Below, piece after piece: positions 1-11,258 of a stretch of DNA of 64,000 nt. Position numbers and translations under genes: made by a program. Positions within the stretch are counted from its first letter, which is position 1. The number at the start of each line of letters is the position of its first letter. This DNA comes from Aedes albopictus (lineage: Eukaryota; Arthropoda; Insecta; Diptera; Culicidae). The stretch lies in NCBI RefSeq assembly GCF_035046485.1, contig NC_085136.1:321002175-321066174 (forward strand), read 5' to 3'. The notes beneath the pieces are model-generated. The model saw only the letters and a list, made by a program, of their open reading frames with translations, was not told the DNA's origin and made no database searches.

Positions 1-139
1 GTAAAAAAAATTGGTATTTTTTTACGCGGAAGCAAGCGGGAACAACCCAACATAAACATCGATTCTATCAACTCAAAATTGGCTTGATGCACGCAACCCC
101 GAAGTTACTCACTTTTGGGTAGTTTCGTCTCTCCGTGTA

Positions 140-731
140 CAATCATGACCCGCTGGTTGGGGGCTTAATAGTTGGATGGCTTTTTAGTTGGGGCTCCGTT
201 AGTTGAGCTGTCAGCCAACTAAAAAACACCTGGATGTCATAATTCAATGTCAAGCTGAAAATGACAACTAATCTGTAATTCCGAGGGGCGAACTAATGAG
301 TTTTTGGTTTCTCAAACTTTACTGATAATCAAGAAAAATTTCTATTTCATATTTCTTAAAAAAAAATATGTACAATTACTTCAAAACAAATGCAAAACAT
401 CGGCAATCTTTATTTTGTCGATTATTCAAAGCGTTTTGTGCTTGCATTTCGGTCCGGGTGGTTTCATAAACATCTATATTTTCACTTCACCGACTAAAAA
501 TGGGTGAAAATAGTTATTTCTCGCATTGGCCATATATGTACATATCTTGCAAAATGTATCAGTTTTGCTCTATATGTGAAACAAATTGAAAAATTTTCCT
601 TTTTACTTCCAACCTAAACATGATTAAAAAAACCATGCGCACGCCCCTTGTGCTGCTGTCACTTCACCCAACTAGCGAATCGAATTCGTTGGTTGGTTGG
701 AAGTCGTGGCTCAACGAGCGGGTTCCGACTG
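140..731. mobile_element. Tc1/mariner-type MITE (candidate)
   Basis: The two ends are imperfect inverted repeats: both begin CA-TC and share CCCGCT-GTTG, and each is flanked by TA (138-139 and 732-733). The interior is AT-rich with no credible coding frame. The termini resemble those of the better preserved element at 21636-21883, so I treat them as one broad family. The short open frame at 304-507 lies wholly inside and is not supported as a gene. The terminal repeats have diverged, so confidence is moderate. Confidence 0.42.
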
Positions 732-1250
732 TATAGAAGTCATGTCAGTGTTCAGTCCAGTCCATCATATGTTAACGATGGCTAGATAAAGTTTGTCAAT
801 CGAATTTGATTCGATTGTGGTCGAAGGCAAGTTCACATGAGAGAAGAGGAGAAAACTCCCCTTAATGCAAATACATAAAGAATAGTGTTGAACCGAAGAC
901 CACTTTATCAAGAAGACTTGCAGCACTGCTGGAAATCGGGAGTCATTGTTAGCAGCGCTGCGCACGGATCAAGGTGGAACTATTCATGATAGTGTGAGTA
1001 AGTCTTCATACAAGCACCAACACACTCTTACACTTTTATACAAAAGTACCACCTTATCTCAACAGGCGGCGGTTTCCAAGTTGACCTCGCACTCTTCATA
1101 CCTAGCCCGCCATATTTCTTGGATCTGCAGTTCTTAGGACATCTGGTTTACCACTGATTTAAACATTTTATTGACTTTAAATTGATGTTTCAACTTATTC
1201 ACTTTTTTCTCTTTCCTTTCCTTTGCATCAAAAAAGCCACAAACATCAAC
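732..1250. other. Unannotated AT-rich sequence
   Basis: I see no coding frame with recognisable motifs, no palindrome and no tandem array here. Short frames on both strands are under 75 codons with no family resemblance. Confidence 0.4.
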
Positions 1251-1332
1251 AACTGAATAAATAGTTGAAAATGCACGGAAAAAAAATCTAAAACTGAATA
1301 AATAGTTGAAAATGCACGGAAAAATAATATTT
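1251..1332. repeat. Tandem duplication, 41-bp unit
   Basis: The segment beginning AACTGAATAAATAGTTG at 1251 recurs at 1292 with the same downstream A-run, giving two adjacent copies of about 41 bp. It looks like a local duplication, not an array of a known family. Confidence 0.75.
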
Positions 1333-1479
1333 CGGAAAAGTGAATGGTTCAAATGTAAGAAAAAAAGGTATAATATATTGTTACATAAGAATCGAATGTA
1401 AATGTATAGTAGCTACAATGTGCAAAGCTTTTAGCGAACCATTTCATCACAATACACTTTATTGTAGCTGGTACACTGC

Positions 1480-1745
1480 ATGGTGCAGGAATGGTTTTCA
1501 CCAAACACCCTATGGTTAGTTTTTATCCGGCTAGCGTCACCAACCGTATAAACGTACCATGCCATGGGGTGAGGGGTCGATTCCCGCTCCGAGTGATGAA
1601 GCTTTTCGCACGAAATGTTTCTTCCTCGTATCCACTGGTGCTCGTAATGTGTGTCGTGTCCGTTGTCTAGTGTTAAGTTTCGCTCAGTCTGTACAGCCTC
1701 TGGCTGTAGACGGTGTCCATACCTTTTTTTTCAATAAACATGATT
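1480..1745 (+). mobile_element. SINE-like tRNA-derived repeat (candidate)
   Basis: A pol III B-box-like motif (GGGTCGATTCCCG, near 1575-1587) is followed by about 150 bp of unrelated body and a T-rich/AATAAA end near 1728-1740. This order (tRNA-like head, body, simple tail) fits a mosquito SINE. I could not assign a convincing A box, and TSDs are not clear, so the call is tentative. Confidence 0.35.
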
Positions 1746-1952
1746 AGTTATGCATCGTTACTCGATGTAGTGTAATTGCCAGTTACCACAAGTGTAGACC
1801 TGATGTTCTAAATTCCAGAGTAGTTTGGCTGAACTAGAATACCCCGAAAGATTTTGTAGGATTCCAAGAAGTCCATAGATTATGTTTTATTATGCTTGAT
1901 ATAGTTTCTAGCTATAACTGGTACTGTTACGGCTATTGATGGTAAGGAGTGA

Positions 1953-2441
1953 TAGTGCTCTGATAGGGCCTGAAGGGTAGTGATACCCTTCCTTTGCGGG
2001 CAGGTCAGATCGGGTTGCACGTGGGCATCAGTTCTTGATGTCCGCTCAGCAGTAGGGCGCGGGCGGGGTTGACCCTGCCCGCCTTCCGAGGACAAAGGGA
2101 GTGGCGAGGACCACTCGGGAAACTGGCTAAGCGCCAGCATGCTACCGTGATGGACTCTCCAAAGCGAGTCATCGATGTTCGTTGCTGCAGGCTACGCAGC
2201 TAACCTTGTGGGTGCGATGTGCACTAGCCCCTCTCTGAAGCAATACCTTCTTGGTGGTTCCGGAGAGACGTAGGGTTTGGCGACCATAGGAATGGTTTAG
2301 TGGGTACGAGGAGAGAGTAGTCCTGGATTTTACTTTTGTTGTAGAAGACGGCCTGTCAGACCTACACTACCCTAACCTTCTGTTAGGGTGTCTGTTGAGC
2401 AGATTATCCCCCTATGGTTTAGAAGGAAAAAAAAAAAAAAA
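1953..2441 (+). mobile_element. R1-like non-LTR element, 5'-truncated 3' UTR copy
   Basis: About 480 bp match the reverse complement of 12479-12957, the 3' UTR of the R1-like element at 12479-18019. The copy ends in a run of A at 2426-2442, so its sense strand is plus. A 14-bp direct repeat, ATGGTAAGGAGTGA, flanks it at 1939-1952 and 2442-2455. The first seven or so bases after the left duplication (TAGTGCT) do not match the long copy and may be non-templated junction bases. No protein-coding part of the element remains. Confidence 0.88.
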
Positions 2442-2598
2442 ATGGTAAGGAGTGAATACCAGGACGGCTCAGAAGATCTCTAACATTTGGAACAATCTCT
2501 GTTTGTCTTCAGGGCTGCTTGGTAAATAAGGCTTATAATGTAGAGAAATTAACTATTACTGCAAGTGTAGATCTGAAATTTCGGAACTTCAGGTAGTT

Positions 2599-2990
2599 TT
2601 GTTGATCTGCAGTATCTTAAAATTATCTCAGAATGGCCTTGGTGCGTGGATACCATTTGGTTATGCTATGTTATTTGCCTCGGAATTTTTCTCGGAAACA
2701 GCTAGAAGCTACACTGAAAAAGTTTTTCAGCTTAGTACAGCTTCTAAACAACCCCCTATGAGAGTTTCTGACGGAGATTTTGTAGAATATTATTTTAATA
2801 TTTCCACCGGAAATTCTCACATATTTTCCAAGATGTCCGGAAGTGGGAATGAATTAATGCTTTAATATTTTTGTTGATTTCTTGCAGGAATTGTATTTAA
2901 TTCGGAATTCTTGGAAAAGATAGAAAATTCTTGCGTAATCTCAGAACAATTCTACTTCAAATTCCCAAGAAATCTCCGGAATAATTGAGG
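2599..2990. repeat. Degenerate GAATTC-rich array fragment
   Basis: Scattered units such as GGAATTCTTGGAAAA and TTCTCGGAAA recur at roughly 12-bp steps but are heavily mutated. They resemble the long arrays at 6330-8140 and inside 52334-57398. The open frame at 2599-2865 is composed of this repeat and is not treated as a gene. Confidence 0.45.
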
Positions 2991-3077
2991 AACCATTGGC
3001 CAAGTCAAACCCTACCTTTTCATTATTTGACACTCGCATTTCGTAAACAGCAATGCATAATGAGGGCATATCGGTTG

Positions 3078-3253
3078 ACGATGGGTATTATCGACAGGTT
3101 TGTTCTCTTCGTCATGAGGGGTTTTTGTCGGCCAAATTTTTTGAAACTTGGCCATATAATTCAGCTTGGTTGGGAAGGATTTGAGACCAACTCTGAGTTC
3201 AATAGCTGTCAAAAAACACCCCATGCCGAAGAGAACAAAACTGCCGAAAATAC
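3078..3253. mobile_element. Small palindromic MITE (candidate)
   Basis: Inverted arms carry GTTCTCTTCG-CATG-GGGG-TTTTT on the left (about 3098-3127) and the complementary AAAAA-CACCCCATG-CGAAGAGAAC on the right (about 3214-3239). The region between is about 85 bp. Because it is palindromic, open frames appear on both strands. Exact ends and TSD are unclear. Confidence 0.45.
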
Positions 3254-3318
3254 ACAATTTCCCCTACATTCAATTTCATATACATCCATAATTCCTTTGG
3301 AAATTCCTGCGGCATATA

Positions 3319-4239
3319 CAGGGGATAGACAAAATGATCGGGACAGGCAAAATTTTCACTTTTCAAAAAATGTTCAATTAGCTGTAACTTTCCGAAAAGT
3401 GCATCAAATATTCTCAAATTTTTACTGTAAGTCCTTCAACTAGTTGTGTATCAGTGGATAAAATTTGGAAAACATCGGACAATTCTTCACGAAGTTATAA
3501 AATTTTTTGAAAAAGATAAAATTATCCGATAGCCAACTTTGAGCTGTTATATCTCCGGATTCAATGAACCGATTGTAATGAAATTTTGACAATTCATGAC
3601 TTATATAATGAACTCTGGAAAACATTTGACTTAACTTGAAATTTTTAACAAGCAAAAAAGTTATAGCGATTTTAGTTTTTTCACGATTTTTTAGTAAATT
3701 GGTCTATTTTTAATATGCATCCCATTACGTTTTCAACTTATTGGCGGCTATGTTGTTACTTTCCTTCATAACGCATTTATATATAAGTCAATTAGAGAAA
3801 AACTAAATGAACTATAATTTGCATCTTGAATTTTGAAACGATGTTGATGTTTTGGATAATTTGGTGTTTTATTAGAAAAATAATCTAATCGTTATAATTT
3901 TCTTCCGCGTTAAGAATATTAAGTTAAGTCAAGGGTTTTTCATAGCTCATTATATAAGTCATAAATGGTCAAAATTTCATTGCAATCGGTTCATTGAATC
4001 CGGAGATATAACAGCTCAAAGTTGGCTATCGGATAATTTTATCTTTTTCAAAAAACTTTATAACTTCGTGAAGAATTGTCCGATGTTTTCCAAATTTTGT
4101 CCACTAGTACACAACTAGTTGATAGACTTACAGTAAAAATTTGAGAATATTTGAAGCACTTTTCGAAAAGTTACAGCTAATTGAACATTTTTTGAAAAGT
4201 GAAAATTTTGCCTGTCCCGATCATTTTGTCTATCCCCTG
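3319..4239. mobile_element. Tc1/mariner-type palindromic MITE, 0.92 kb
   Basis: The element begins CAGGGGATAGACAAAATGAT and ends with the exact complement, with TA at each border (3317-3318, 4240-4241). The inverted similarity extends inward for about 340 bp per arm, for example the TATCTCCGGATTCAATGAAC block at 3550 and its complement near 4000, leaving a short central spacer. The long arms and TA duplication point to a non-autonomous Tc1/mariner relative. There is no transposase. The frames at 2985-3443 and 3440-3655 are artefacts of the arms. Confidence 0.85.
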
Positions 4240-4269
4240 TATGTATATATATATTTTTTTGTCTTTTCA

Positions 4270-4388
4270 GCCTAATGATCTATTCGGCCTAATGATCTAT
4301 TCGGCCTAATGATCTATTCGGCCTAATGATCTATTCGGCCTAATGATCTATTCGGCCTAATGACCTATTCGGCCTAATGACCTATTTG
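4270..4388. repeat. Tandem array, seven 17-bp units
   Basis: Seven head-to-tail copies of GCCTAATGATCTATTCG fit exactly between 4270 and 4388; the last two carry a T-to-C change and the seventh a C-to-T change. Degenerate relatives (GGCCACACGACC, GGCCTGATGACC) continue to about 4500. There are no spacers, so it is not a CRISPR array. Confidence 0.92.
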
Positions 4389-4844
4389 GCCAAATAATGT
4401 AACAGTATTTTCCGGCCACACGACCTTCTTCCGACCAAACGATATATCGGCCTGATGACCTCTTCGACCTAACAACTTTTTCGTTCTAACAAACGGTCTA
4501 TTGGCGTATTTCGATAATACTGTAGATATTTTGACGAAACTACAATGGAAGAGCATGAACTCTATTTAAGTCAAAAACAAAATCCATTTACGTAATGAAT
4601 CCATTTACGTAATGGATCCATTTAAGTATCCCCGACTCATTACTTAAATGGAGGTTTGAGTAAATTTGAAAAGTCAAAGTGCTCAACCCTAAACATTTCG
4701 ATTTTCTGAAAAAAAAATCATTGAGAGGATCCGGCAGGGCGATTAAAAAAAAGGCATTTTTTTATGAGAATTCTCAAAAAATATTTTTTTTGTAATATTT
4801 TTTCAATTTGTGTATTTTTTTCAATATTTTTTTTTATTTTGCTC

Positions 4845-5060
4845 TGCACCCAGATCTGAGGTAGGGGGGGCGGTGCAGGGCCCCAGGCCCCCACATATTA
4901 GGGGCCCCCACAAAAACCGATTTTGCATGCTAACATTAATATTATTTTTCATTGGCTCAAGTACTGTTCAAAAACATTCGCTCATCGCATTTGTACCTCC
5001 GAGGAGCCTCCACATCCGCTCTGGCCCAGGGTCCCCACAATCCTTAATACGGGCCTGTAT
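4845..5060. other. GC-rich repeat fragment, possible transposon end
   Basis: A block of GGGGCC-type runs (about 4860-4910, then 5010-5050) resembles the GGGCCCC-rich subterminal part of the hAT-type element at 52334-57398. No matching terminus or TSD was found. The overlapping frames at 4810-5141 are low-complexity. Confidence 0.3.
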
Positions 5061-5249
5061 GCACCATATGACATTCTTGAAGGGTATTGGTTTTTAAAAA
5101 ATTGTGTTAATATTAACGGCAGAACCTTTTTTTTGTGCTGATAAAAGGATTATTTTTTGAGCATTTTTCATAGAACATTGTAAAAAAAAAATCATGTTCC
5201 ATTTTTAATTTTCAACAATGACAGTACCATTCATAAGTGTAATTTCTCT

Positions 5250-6270
5250 AAGAAAAGATTCAAAAAATCTTGTCAGAGGTGTTACAAGGCGGTACAATGC
5301 GTTTCAAGGCGTGTCAGAAGGTTTCGGAGGTATTTTAGGGGGCTTCATAGGTTCTCAGGTGAGATTCTCGAGGATTTCAAGAGGGCTTAAGAGGCGTTTC
5401 AAAGCGTTTCAGGTGATTTCAGAGAGGTTTTTGGGGGCTACACAGGCTCTCAGATGAGCTTCACGGGGGTTTAAGGGAAGTTTCAGAAGGTTTCCGAGGG
5501 ATTCTAGGGGGCTTCATAGGCTCTCAGGTGAGCTTAACTGGGATTTCAGGGGGCTTCAGAGGCATTTATAGGCGTTAAAATTTCAGGACATTTCAGAAGG
5601 TTTCAAAGTGGTCTTAGGTTATTTTAAGGGGCTTTACAGGTAATTATGTGAGTTTCACGGGGTTTTTAGGGGGGTTTCAGAGGCATTTTAAGGCGTTCTT
5701 ACAATGCATTCCAGGAGATTTCAGAGAAGTCTTAGGGGGCTCTCAGATGAACCTCACGGGGGTTTCAGGCAGGCCTGCTAGGTATCAGGCTCAGTGCCTT
5801 CAGCCGAAAATGAATGACTGTGACGGTCGTTTTCAGTTTCTTGATGTGAGAACTCTGACAGAGTCCGAGAGCTCCATTTGTGAGCGACCCAACCAAGTTT
5901 CATTCCGAATCGTCCACACACTACTCATGCGGTGGCTTGTGAAAGTGAGTAACTTTTTCATTTCGCTCCCGTGTTGCTGAATGGAAAACAACAATGACAG
6001 GCAAAATAAAACGGGGAAAATGAAAAAAAGCAAAATATCACAATCATAAAAGCCTGTCGAAAAATTGCAGCCCTGGTTTTAGGTGAGTTTCAGGGGAGCT
6101 TCAAATGGGTTTTAAGGCATTATATTGCGTTGCAGAGCATTTCAGGAGGTTTCGTAGGGGTCTTAGGGGTGTTCAAGGCTTTCAGATGAGTTTCACGGGT
6201 ATTTCAGGGGGATTCAGAGGCATTTCGAGGCATTTCAATGCGTTTCAGGAGGTTTCAGATGCTATTTAAC
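5250..6270. repeat. Degenerate TTTCAGG/GGCGTTTCA array
   Basis: Short units like GTTTCAGAGGC, GTTTCAAGGC and GGTTTCGGAGG recur with drift across this stretch, then again at 9150-9250. The array is interrupted by an insertion at 5770-6075. Long open frames here reflect rarity of stop codons in the repeat, not selection. Confidence 0.7.
5770..6075. mobile_element. hAT-type MITE, 306 bp
   Basis: The insert starts CAGGCCTGC and ends GCAGCCCTG, an imperfect terminal inverted repeat. It is flanked by 8-bp near-identical repeats GTTTCAGG (5762-5769) and GTTTTAGG (6076-6083), the duplication length of hAT transposons. The non-repetitive interior stands out against the surrounding array. Because the flanking array itself contains GTTTCAGG repeatedly, the 8-bp match is weaker evidence than usual. 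Confidence 0.55.
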
Positions 6271-6329
6271 CCTCCACAGATATTTAGGTTTTCGCACCAC
6301 GATGGCGTAGTTGATGGCATCCCTCGATG

Positions 6330-8140
6330 AAAGTTGATGGCATCCCTCCTGGAATTTCTTCAAAAATCCCTTCTGAAATTCTTTACGGGATTCTTCTTGG
6401 AATTACTTCGGGATGCCACATGATAATTTTTCAGAGATTCTTTTAGGAGTTCGTTCAAGGATTGCTCCAGAAGTTCCTTTGGTGACCTCTCCAGTAGATC
6501 GTTTGGGGACCTCCATAATAGTTCCAGGAGGATTCAGCGATGCCTCCAGGTGTTCATTAGGAATTCCTTCAGAAGTTCTCTAAGGTATTTCAATAGGAGT
6601 TCATTAAGGTATCCTTCTAGAAGTCCCTTAAGAGATTCTTTCAGGAGGATTCATAAATGCCTGCTGGAGATCCATCAAGATTTGCGTAAGAAGTTCTTCG
6701 GGAATTCCTGCAGGAGGTCTTTATAAATAAGTCTAGGAGTTCCTGTGGGGATTCATTCTGAAGTTATTTTAGAAATTCCTGCAAGAGCTCTTACAGAAAT
6801 TAGTCTAGGAGTTCCTTTAGAGATTTCTCCAGGAGTTTCAGAGATTCTTGCGGATGATTCTTTAGAGATTCCTCATTAATTTCTTCAGGAATTCCTACAG
6901 AATAAAAATCTCTCCAGGAGTTCCTTCAGAGAATCTTATAGAAGGATACAAGGATACCTCCAGGAGAATTCAGGGATTCCTCTAGAAGTTTATTCAGGGA
7001 TTCCTATATAAGAGTTTCTTCTAAGATTTCTTCAGGATATCCTTAAAGGGTTCCTGGAGAAGTTCCTTTAGGGATTCTTCCAGAAATTCTTCCACATTAA
7101 GATTGAGTTTTTTTTTTCCAGGAGGACTCACGAATGCCCGCAGAAGTTACATCAGAGATGTCTCCAGAAGCTCATTCAGAAATCGCTACAAAAGTTCCTT
7201 CAGGGAATCTTGTAGGAGTTCCTTCTATAATTTTCTTAGGATTATAATCAGGCATATCTCCGAGAATTCTTTACGAGATACCTCCTTCGATTTCCTCCCC
7301 CCCTACGCGAAAAGATTCCCTTCGGGAGATTCCGCTGAAAATCCTTCGAGGATTCCGCCTGGAAATCCTTTGGAAATACCTAACGGAATTCCTTCGGGGA
7401 TTCCTCTTGGAGTTCCTGCAAGGATTTCTCCTACAATTTCTTCGGGGATCCCTCCTGGACTTCCTTCAAGGGTTCCCCTGGACTTCCTCCGGGAATACCT
7501 CCTGGAATTTCTTCGGAGATTCCTCCTAGAATGCCTTCGCGAATTTCTCCTGGAATTCTTCCGGAGATTTTTCCAAGATTTTCTTTCGAGGTTTCCTCTT
7601 AGACTTCTTTCAAGGATTCCTCCTGAAATTCTTTTGGGGATTCCTCCTGATATTCCGTCGCGGATTTCCCCTTTGGTGATTCCTCTTAGAATTCTTTCGG
7701 AGATTTCTCATGGAATTCCCATGGATTTCTCCAGGACTTCATTTAAATATTCCGCCTGGACTTCAAGGAGGGATTTCTCCTCGAATTCTTTCGAGGATTT
7801 CCCCTGATATTTTGTCGTGGATTTCTCCTGAAATTCCTTCGAGGTTTCCTCCTGGAATTCCTCTTTGAATACCTTCGAAGATTTCCTTCTGAGTTTCCTC
7901 ATCGAATACCTCCAAGAGTCCTCCTGAAATTCCTTCGGGGGTTCCTTCTAGAATTCCTTCGGTGATTTCTCCTATAGTTCCTTCGGGGTTTCCTCTTGGA
8001 ATTCCTTCGGAGATTTTTCTTCGGGGTGACATACAGCAGTTCCTGCAGAGATTTGTCCAGAAGTTTCTTCATGGAGTTTCATTAAGGCTCCTCCTGGAAT
8101 TCCTTCTGAGATTCCTTCCTGAAATCATTCGGAGATTCCT
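6330..8140. repeat. Degenerate dodecamer array (ATTCCTTCGGGG-like)
   Basis: About 1.8 kb of imperfect 12-bp units such as ATTCCTTCGGGG, ATTCCTCCTGGA and ATTTCTTCGGAG. The 12-bp period keeps frame, so the plus strand stays open over 7103-7807 encoding an Ile-Pro-Ser-Gly-like series, and the minus strand is also open over 7763-8032. Unit similarity is highest in 7310-7990 and decays outward. I treat the frames as non-coding. Confidence 0.85.
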
Positions 8141-8354
8141 TAGTATAAATAGTGCGACCTTATTATCAAATTTGAAAGCTTCTGAAGGTTCTAAAAAAAC
8201 AAAAACTGTAGCAAAATCGATATTTTATTGCCCTGCATTTGCAATGGAATAGTGCAACATGCACTACACTAAAGACACAGGTAATGTCACAATAGTCGCA
8301 GTGACGGACCCGAACAGAAATAGAAAAAGTATTCATTGAAATGTAATTCTTTAT

Positions 8355-8491
8355 TGTTACGGTTTGGCTTCGCAGTTTTAAGGGGAATGGAAAACACTAG
8401 TTTTTGATTATTCCCGACGTTTCGGTCTGTTTGGGACCTCTTTCAAGGGTTCAATCTTAAAGGTTTAAGACTGCGAAGCCAAACCGTAACA
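8355..8491. mobile_element. MITE with 22-bp perfect terminal inverted repeats
   Basis: TGTTACGGTTTGGCTTCGCA and two further bases at 8355-8376 are perfectly complementary to 8470-8491. The 93-bp interior contains CGACGTTTCGGTC and its continuation. No clear TSD is visible, so I cannot assign a superfamily. Confidence 0.75.
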
Positions 8492-8563
8492 GTACATAAC
8501 CTCAGTCGTATCCAGAAAAAAACGTAATTCTATATTACACCTCGAAGCCTAATCTTAAACATG

Positions 8564-8699
8564 TTTGACAGTTCTCAGGTCACTTGACAGATGTAACATG
8601 AGCAAAACGAGGAGGGCGAGAAGGTCGGTAAAGAAGAAAATATGTTTTGTCTTTATCTTGCTTGTATGTGATTTGTCAAGTGACCTGAGAACTGTCAAA
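8564..8699. mobile_element. MITE with 26-bp perfect terminal inverted repeats
   Basis: TTTGACAGTTCTCAGGTCAC and six further bases (8564-8589) pair perfectly with 8674-8699. The interior of about 84 bp has no coding capacity. A TSD is not evident. Confidence 0.75.
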
Positions 8700-8958
8700 T
8701 ATTTTCATGGCTAGGTTGATTGGTGTTGAATAGTTTATGTCATCAATGGTCATTATAAATCTCAGACTACAAATTCTAGACTTCTAGAGCGTAATGACCA
8801 TTTTTTTGCTTTGCCAATGTTGACATTATGGTCAAATTTTGGTCACGCCAATTCACGCCGCCGCTGCCGAAAGCTGTCACCGGCTTGACGCCAACGACGT
8901 CACCGCCACCGGCCAAGAATGGCCCTCACGCCGCCGCCGAGCAAAATATAGTTGGGGC

Positions 8959-9123
8959 CATTAGCGGAGCCAGCATTCTCTTTTTTCTTACTCACTCTCC
9001 TAAACATGCAGGAAAATGAGCGAGATGAAAGAGGAGGCAATCTGCCCCCTCTTCCATCTGTTTCTTTCTCGTGTATGTTTAGGAGAGTGAGTAAGAAAAA
9101 AGAAAATGCTGGCTCCGCTGATG
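8959..9123. mobile_element. hAT-type MITE, 165 bp
   Basis: Ends are CATTAGCGGAGCCAGCATT and its near-complement, with arms continuing through TTTCTTACTCACTCTCCTAAACAT. Flanks are GTTGGGGC (8951-8958) and GTTAGGGC (9124-9131), an 8-bp duplication with one change. The subterminal CACTCTC-TAAACA and TTTCTCGTG segments are shared with the hAT-type MITE at 63413-63604. Confidence 0.75.
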
Positions 9124-9649
9124 GTTAGGGCACAGGTCTATACAAGGCGTTACGATGCGTTCCAGGGTGTTTCAGAGGCGTTTCAAGTCAAAACAATACA
9201 GGGGGTATACAATTTCAGGGAGTTTTGAGGCGTTTAAAGAGGTTTCGCTTGTAGATCCGATGACCCGAAAACATGAATGTGGAGAATTAGCCCGTTCAAA
9301 TTCACAAATGTAAAAAAAAATGAAATCATTACTAAAAATTAAAGATTAAAATTAAAGGCGAAATTCCAATTTTATTGAATAATACGATCAAGCACGGTAT
9401 TCTAATTGGAACTGTACTTTTCCCGAATTAGAAAAATTAAAGAATTAGGGGGAAAATACGGAAAAAAGTAAAATGGTAAACGATTCTAGTTTGACATTTG
9501 AGGCCGACCTTGACGTGATGGAATTCGTCATTTTTCATAATGGGGATTTGAAAATGTTTCCATCTGACGTACACGGTTGTAAAAAATCACGGTCAATAAA
9601 AACATCAAAAAATGAGTAAATATGTCGTCTAGGACCATATTTTAGGGGC

Positions 9650-9790
9650 CTTGGCGTCGTCCATAAATTACGTAACGTTCTAGGGGGAGGGGGGAGTACA
9701 GCCGAGCGTTACGGCCCGATTGTACGACATTTCCCCGAAACCAGTTCCCCGAATGAAGTTTCCCCGAATAGACCATTTCCCCGAAATATT
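9650..9790. repeat. Interspersed repeat: ATTACGTAACG plus TTCCCCGAA units
   Basis: A CATAAATTACGTAACG end is followed by a G-rich run and then GTTACGGCC-CGATTGTACGAC leading into several TTCCCCGAA units spaced 16-20 bp. The same composite occurs in inverse orientation at 28826-29045, so this is one interspersed family. Confidence 0.6.
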
Positions 9791-11074
9791 TATTAAACTT
9801 TTTTCAAAACTTGTTTCTGATAATTTTCCTGATGAATACGATCTGGCTGAATCAGTCATTGGAACGAAAAGGTAGGCTGGGCCAATGTGCAGGCTTTAGA
9901 AGGACTATTCAACTGATTTATGACCACCTTAGAGTTTCTATTTTCGTTTTGACACAATTGACGAATTGATGGATATATCATCATGCATCGACTCTTGTGG
10001 GGGAGGGGGTGTTCTGGCCAAAGTCTACGGTCCATACAAATTTCAAAAATTTCGTATGGACGAAAGTCAACGGTGGGGGAAGGAGATGACCAAAAATGAG
10101 TCTACGTAGTTTATGAACAGCGCTTTAGCTTGCATGAGGCGCATCTGGCAAAAATAGCAAAACAGACGTAACACTCTGATATTTCATATCGTCCACCGAT
10201 TTAACGGTTTATTTATAAACTTGATATTTAGTCGGCCAACTGACCATCCGTGGCGCTTGCATCGATTTTGTTCGAGTTTGACGTTTGCTCACTAGCGCCA
10301 CCTAGTTGATGGTTAGCTGTTCTTTTAGCATTGGTCGAATACGTTTCCGTGACTATGATTTGAATCCAAAAATGTTCGAAGTGTTACGTCTGTTTGTCCG
10401 TGTTTTTGGTAATATGAGTACCTTGGATTTTCCCTTGAGTCATTTTTCAAGACAAAATAATAATACGGATGTTTGAATGACGTTTGCTCTTCTTCTAAAC
10501 GAAGGTCGTTTTTTTTATATGTTCTGATAGGAAATGATAGGGCTTTCAACTCAAAACACGCTCGTCTGATATTATCCCTTCTTTTATTCATAGACTGTTC
10601 TTTCGAGTGTTATTGAATATTCAATCGCTGAAAACGCCCTTAAAACATATAATACCTTTAAAATGAGTCATCGAGGTTGAGGTAATCTGCTAAAGATCAT
10701 AATCGGCATAAAAGATGTAGGCTACCTGTAACACATTCGATACGGAAAAGGTAAGGTATGATTGCTTTCAAAGGATGTCTTTGAGCACAATTTGTATATG
10801 TATTTTTTGTTAATTATAAAGACAATTCACACCGTTATTATAGCCAAACTTTTCTGAATTTACATTTAGAATCGTATATGTTCAAAGAAGGGAGAATCTC
10901 TGATGGTGATTCCTACTATAACGTCCATAGACACTAGAACAGATTGACACCAAAGAACAAAACATCAATATTAAATATACCAGCTAATTTAACTGGTACT
11001 GCTGATGATAAACACCACAGGTCAACTTGAAAGAACAGCCTATGTTTAAAGCAGGGAAATTTATTATGAAAAGG
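9791..11074. other. Intergenic sequence without supportable features
   Basis: I see no coding frame, SINE head or long palindrome. A G-rich patch (10000-10090) with GTCTACG and TTTATGAACAGCGCT at about 10100-10130 may be the far end of the repeat at 9650. The minus frame at 10325-10591 (88 codons) shows no family motif. Confidence 0.4.
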
Positions 11075-11156
11075 TTATCAATCAGATGAAGACAGTAGGT
11101 CAATACCCATTCGGTCTACTCATCACCATTCAGTTTAACTCTCATAAGATGTTACG
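11075..11156. repeat. 82-bp target-site duplication, left copy
   Basis: The 82 bp starting TTATCAATCAGATGAAG are repeated, as far as I can read without a mismatch, at 21425-21506, immediately outside the Lian/LOA-like element. The bases before this copy (AAAAGG) and after the right copy (CTAGAC) give the inferred empty site. Confidence 0.9.
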
Positions 11157-11258
11157 TTATTCGGCTGTTCGAGTCCGTATGAAGTTGATCATCAATATTA
11201 ACTTCTTTCCTCGATCAGCCTAGATAGCTGTGTAGTGTCGGTAGCGATTGTCTCAATT

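Noticed and set aside
4270..4388. Regular short repeats considered as a CRISPR array
   Set aside because: Units are contiguous without spacers, and the genome is eukaryotic.
7103..7807. A 234-codon frame rich in Ile, Pro, Gly and Arg, collagen- or silk-like at first sight
   Set aside because: It is produced by the 12-bp repeat, is matched by open frames on the other strand, and has no signal peptide, domain or stable unit.
8564..8699. Perfect 26-bp inverted repeats considered as a terminator or regulatory hairpin
   Set aside because: An 84-bp spacer and defined ends fit a MITE better; there is no gene beside it to regulate.
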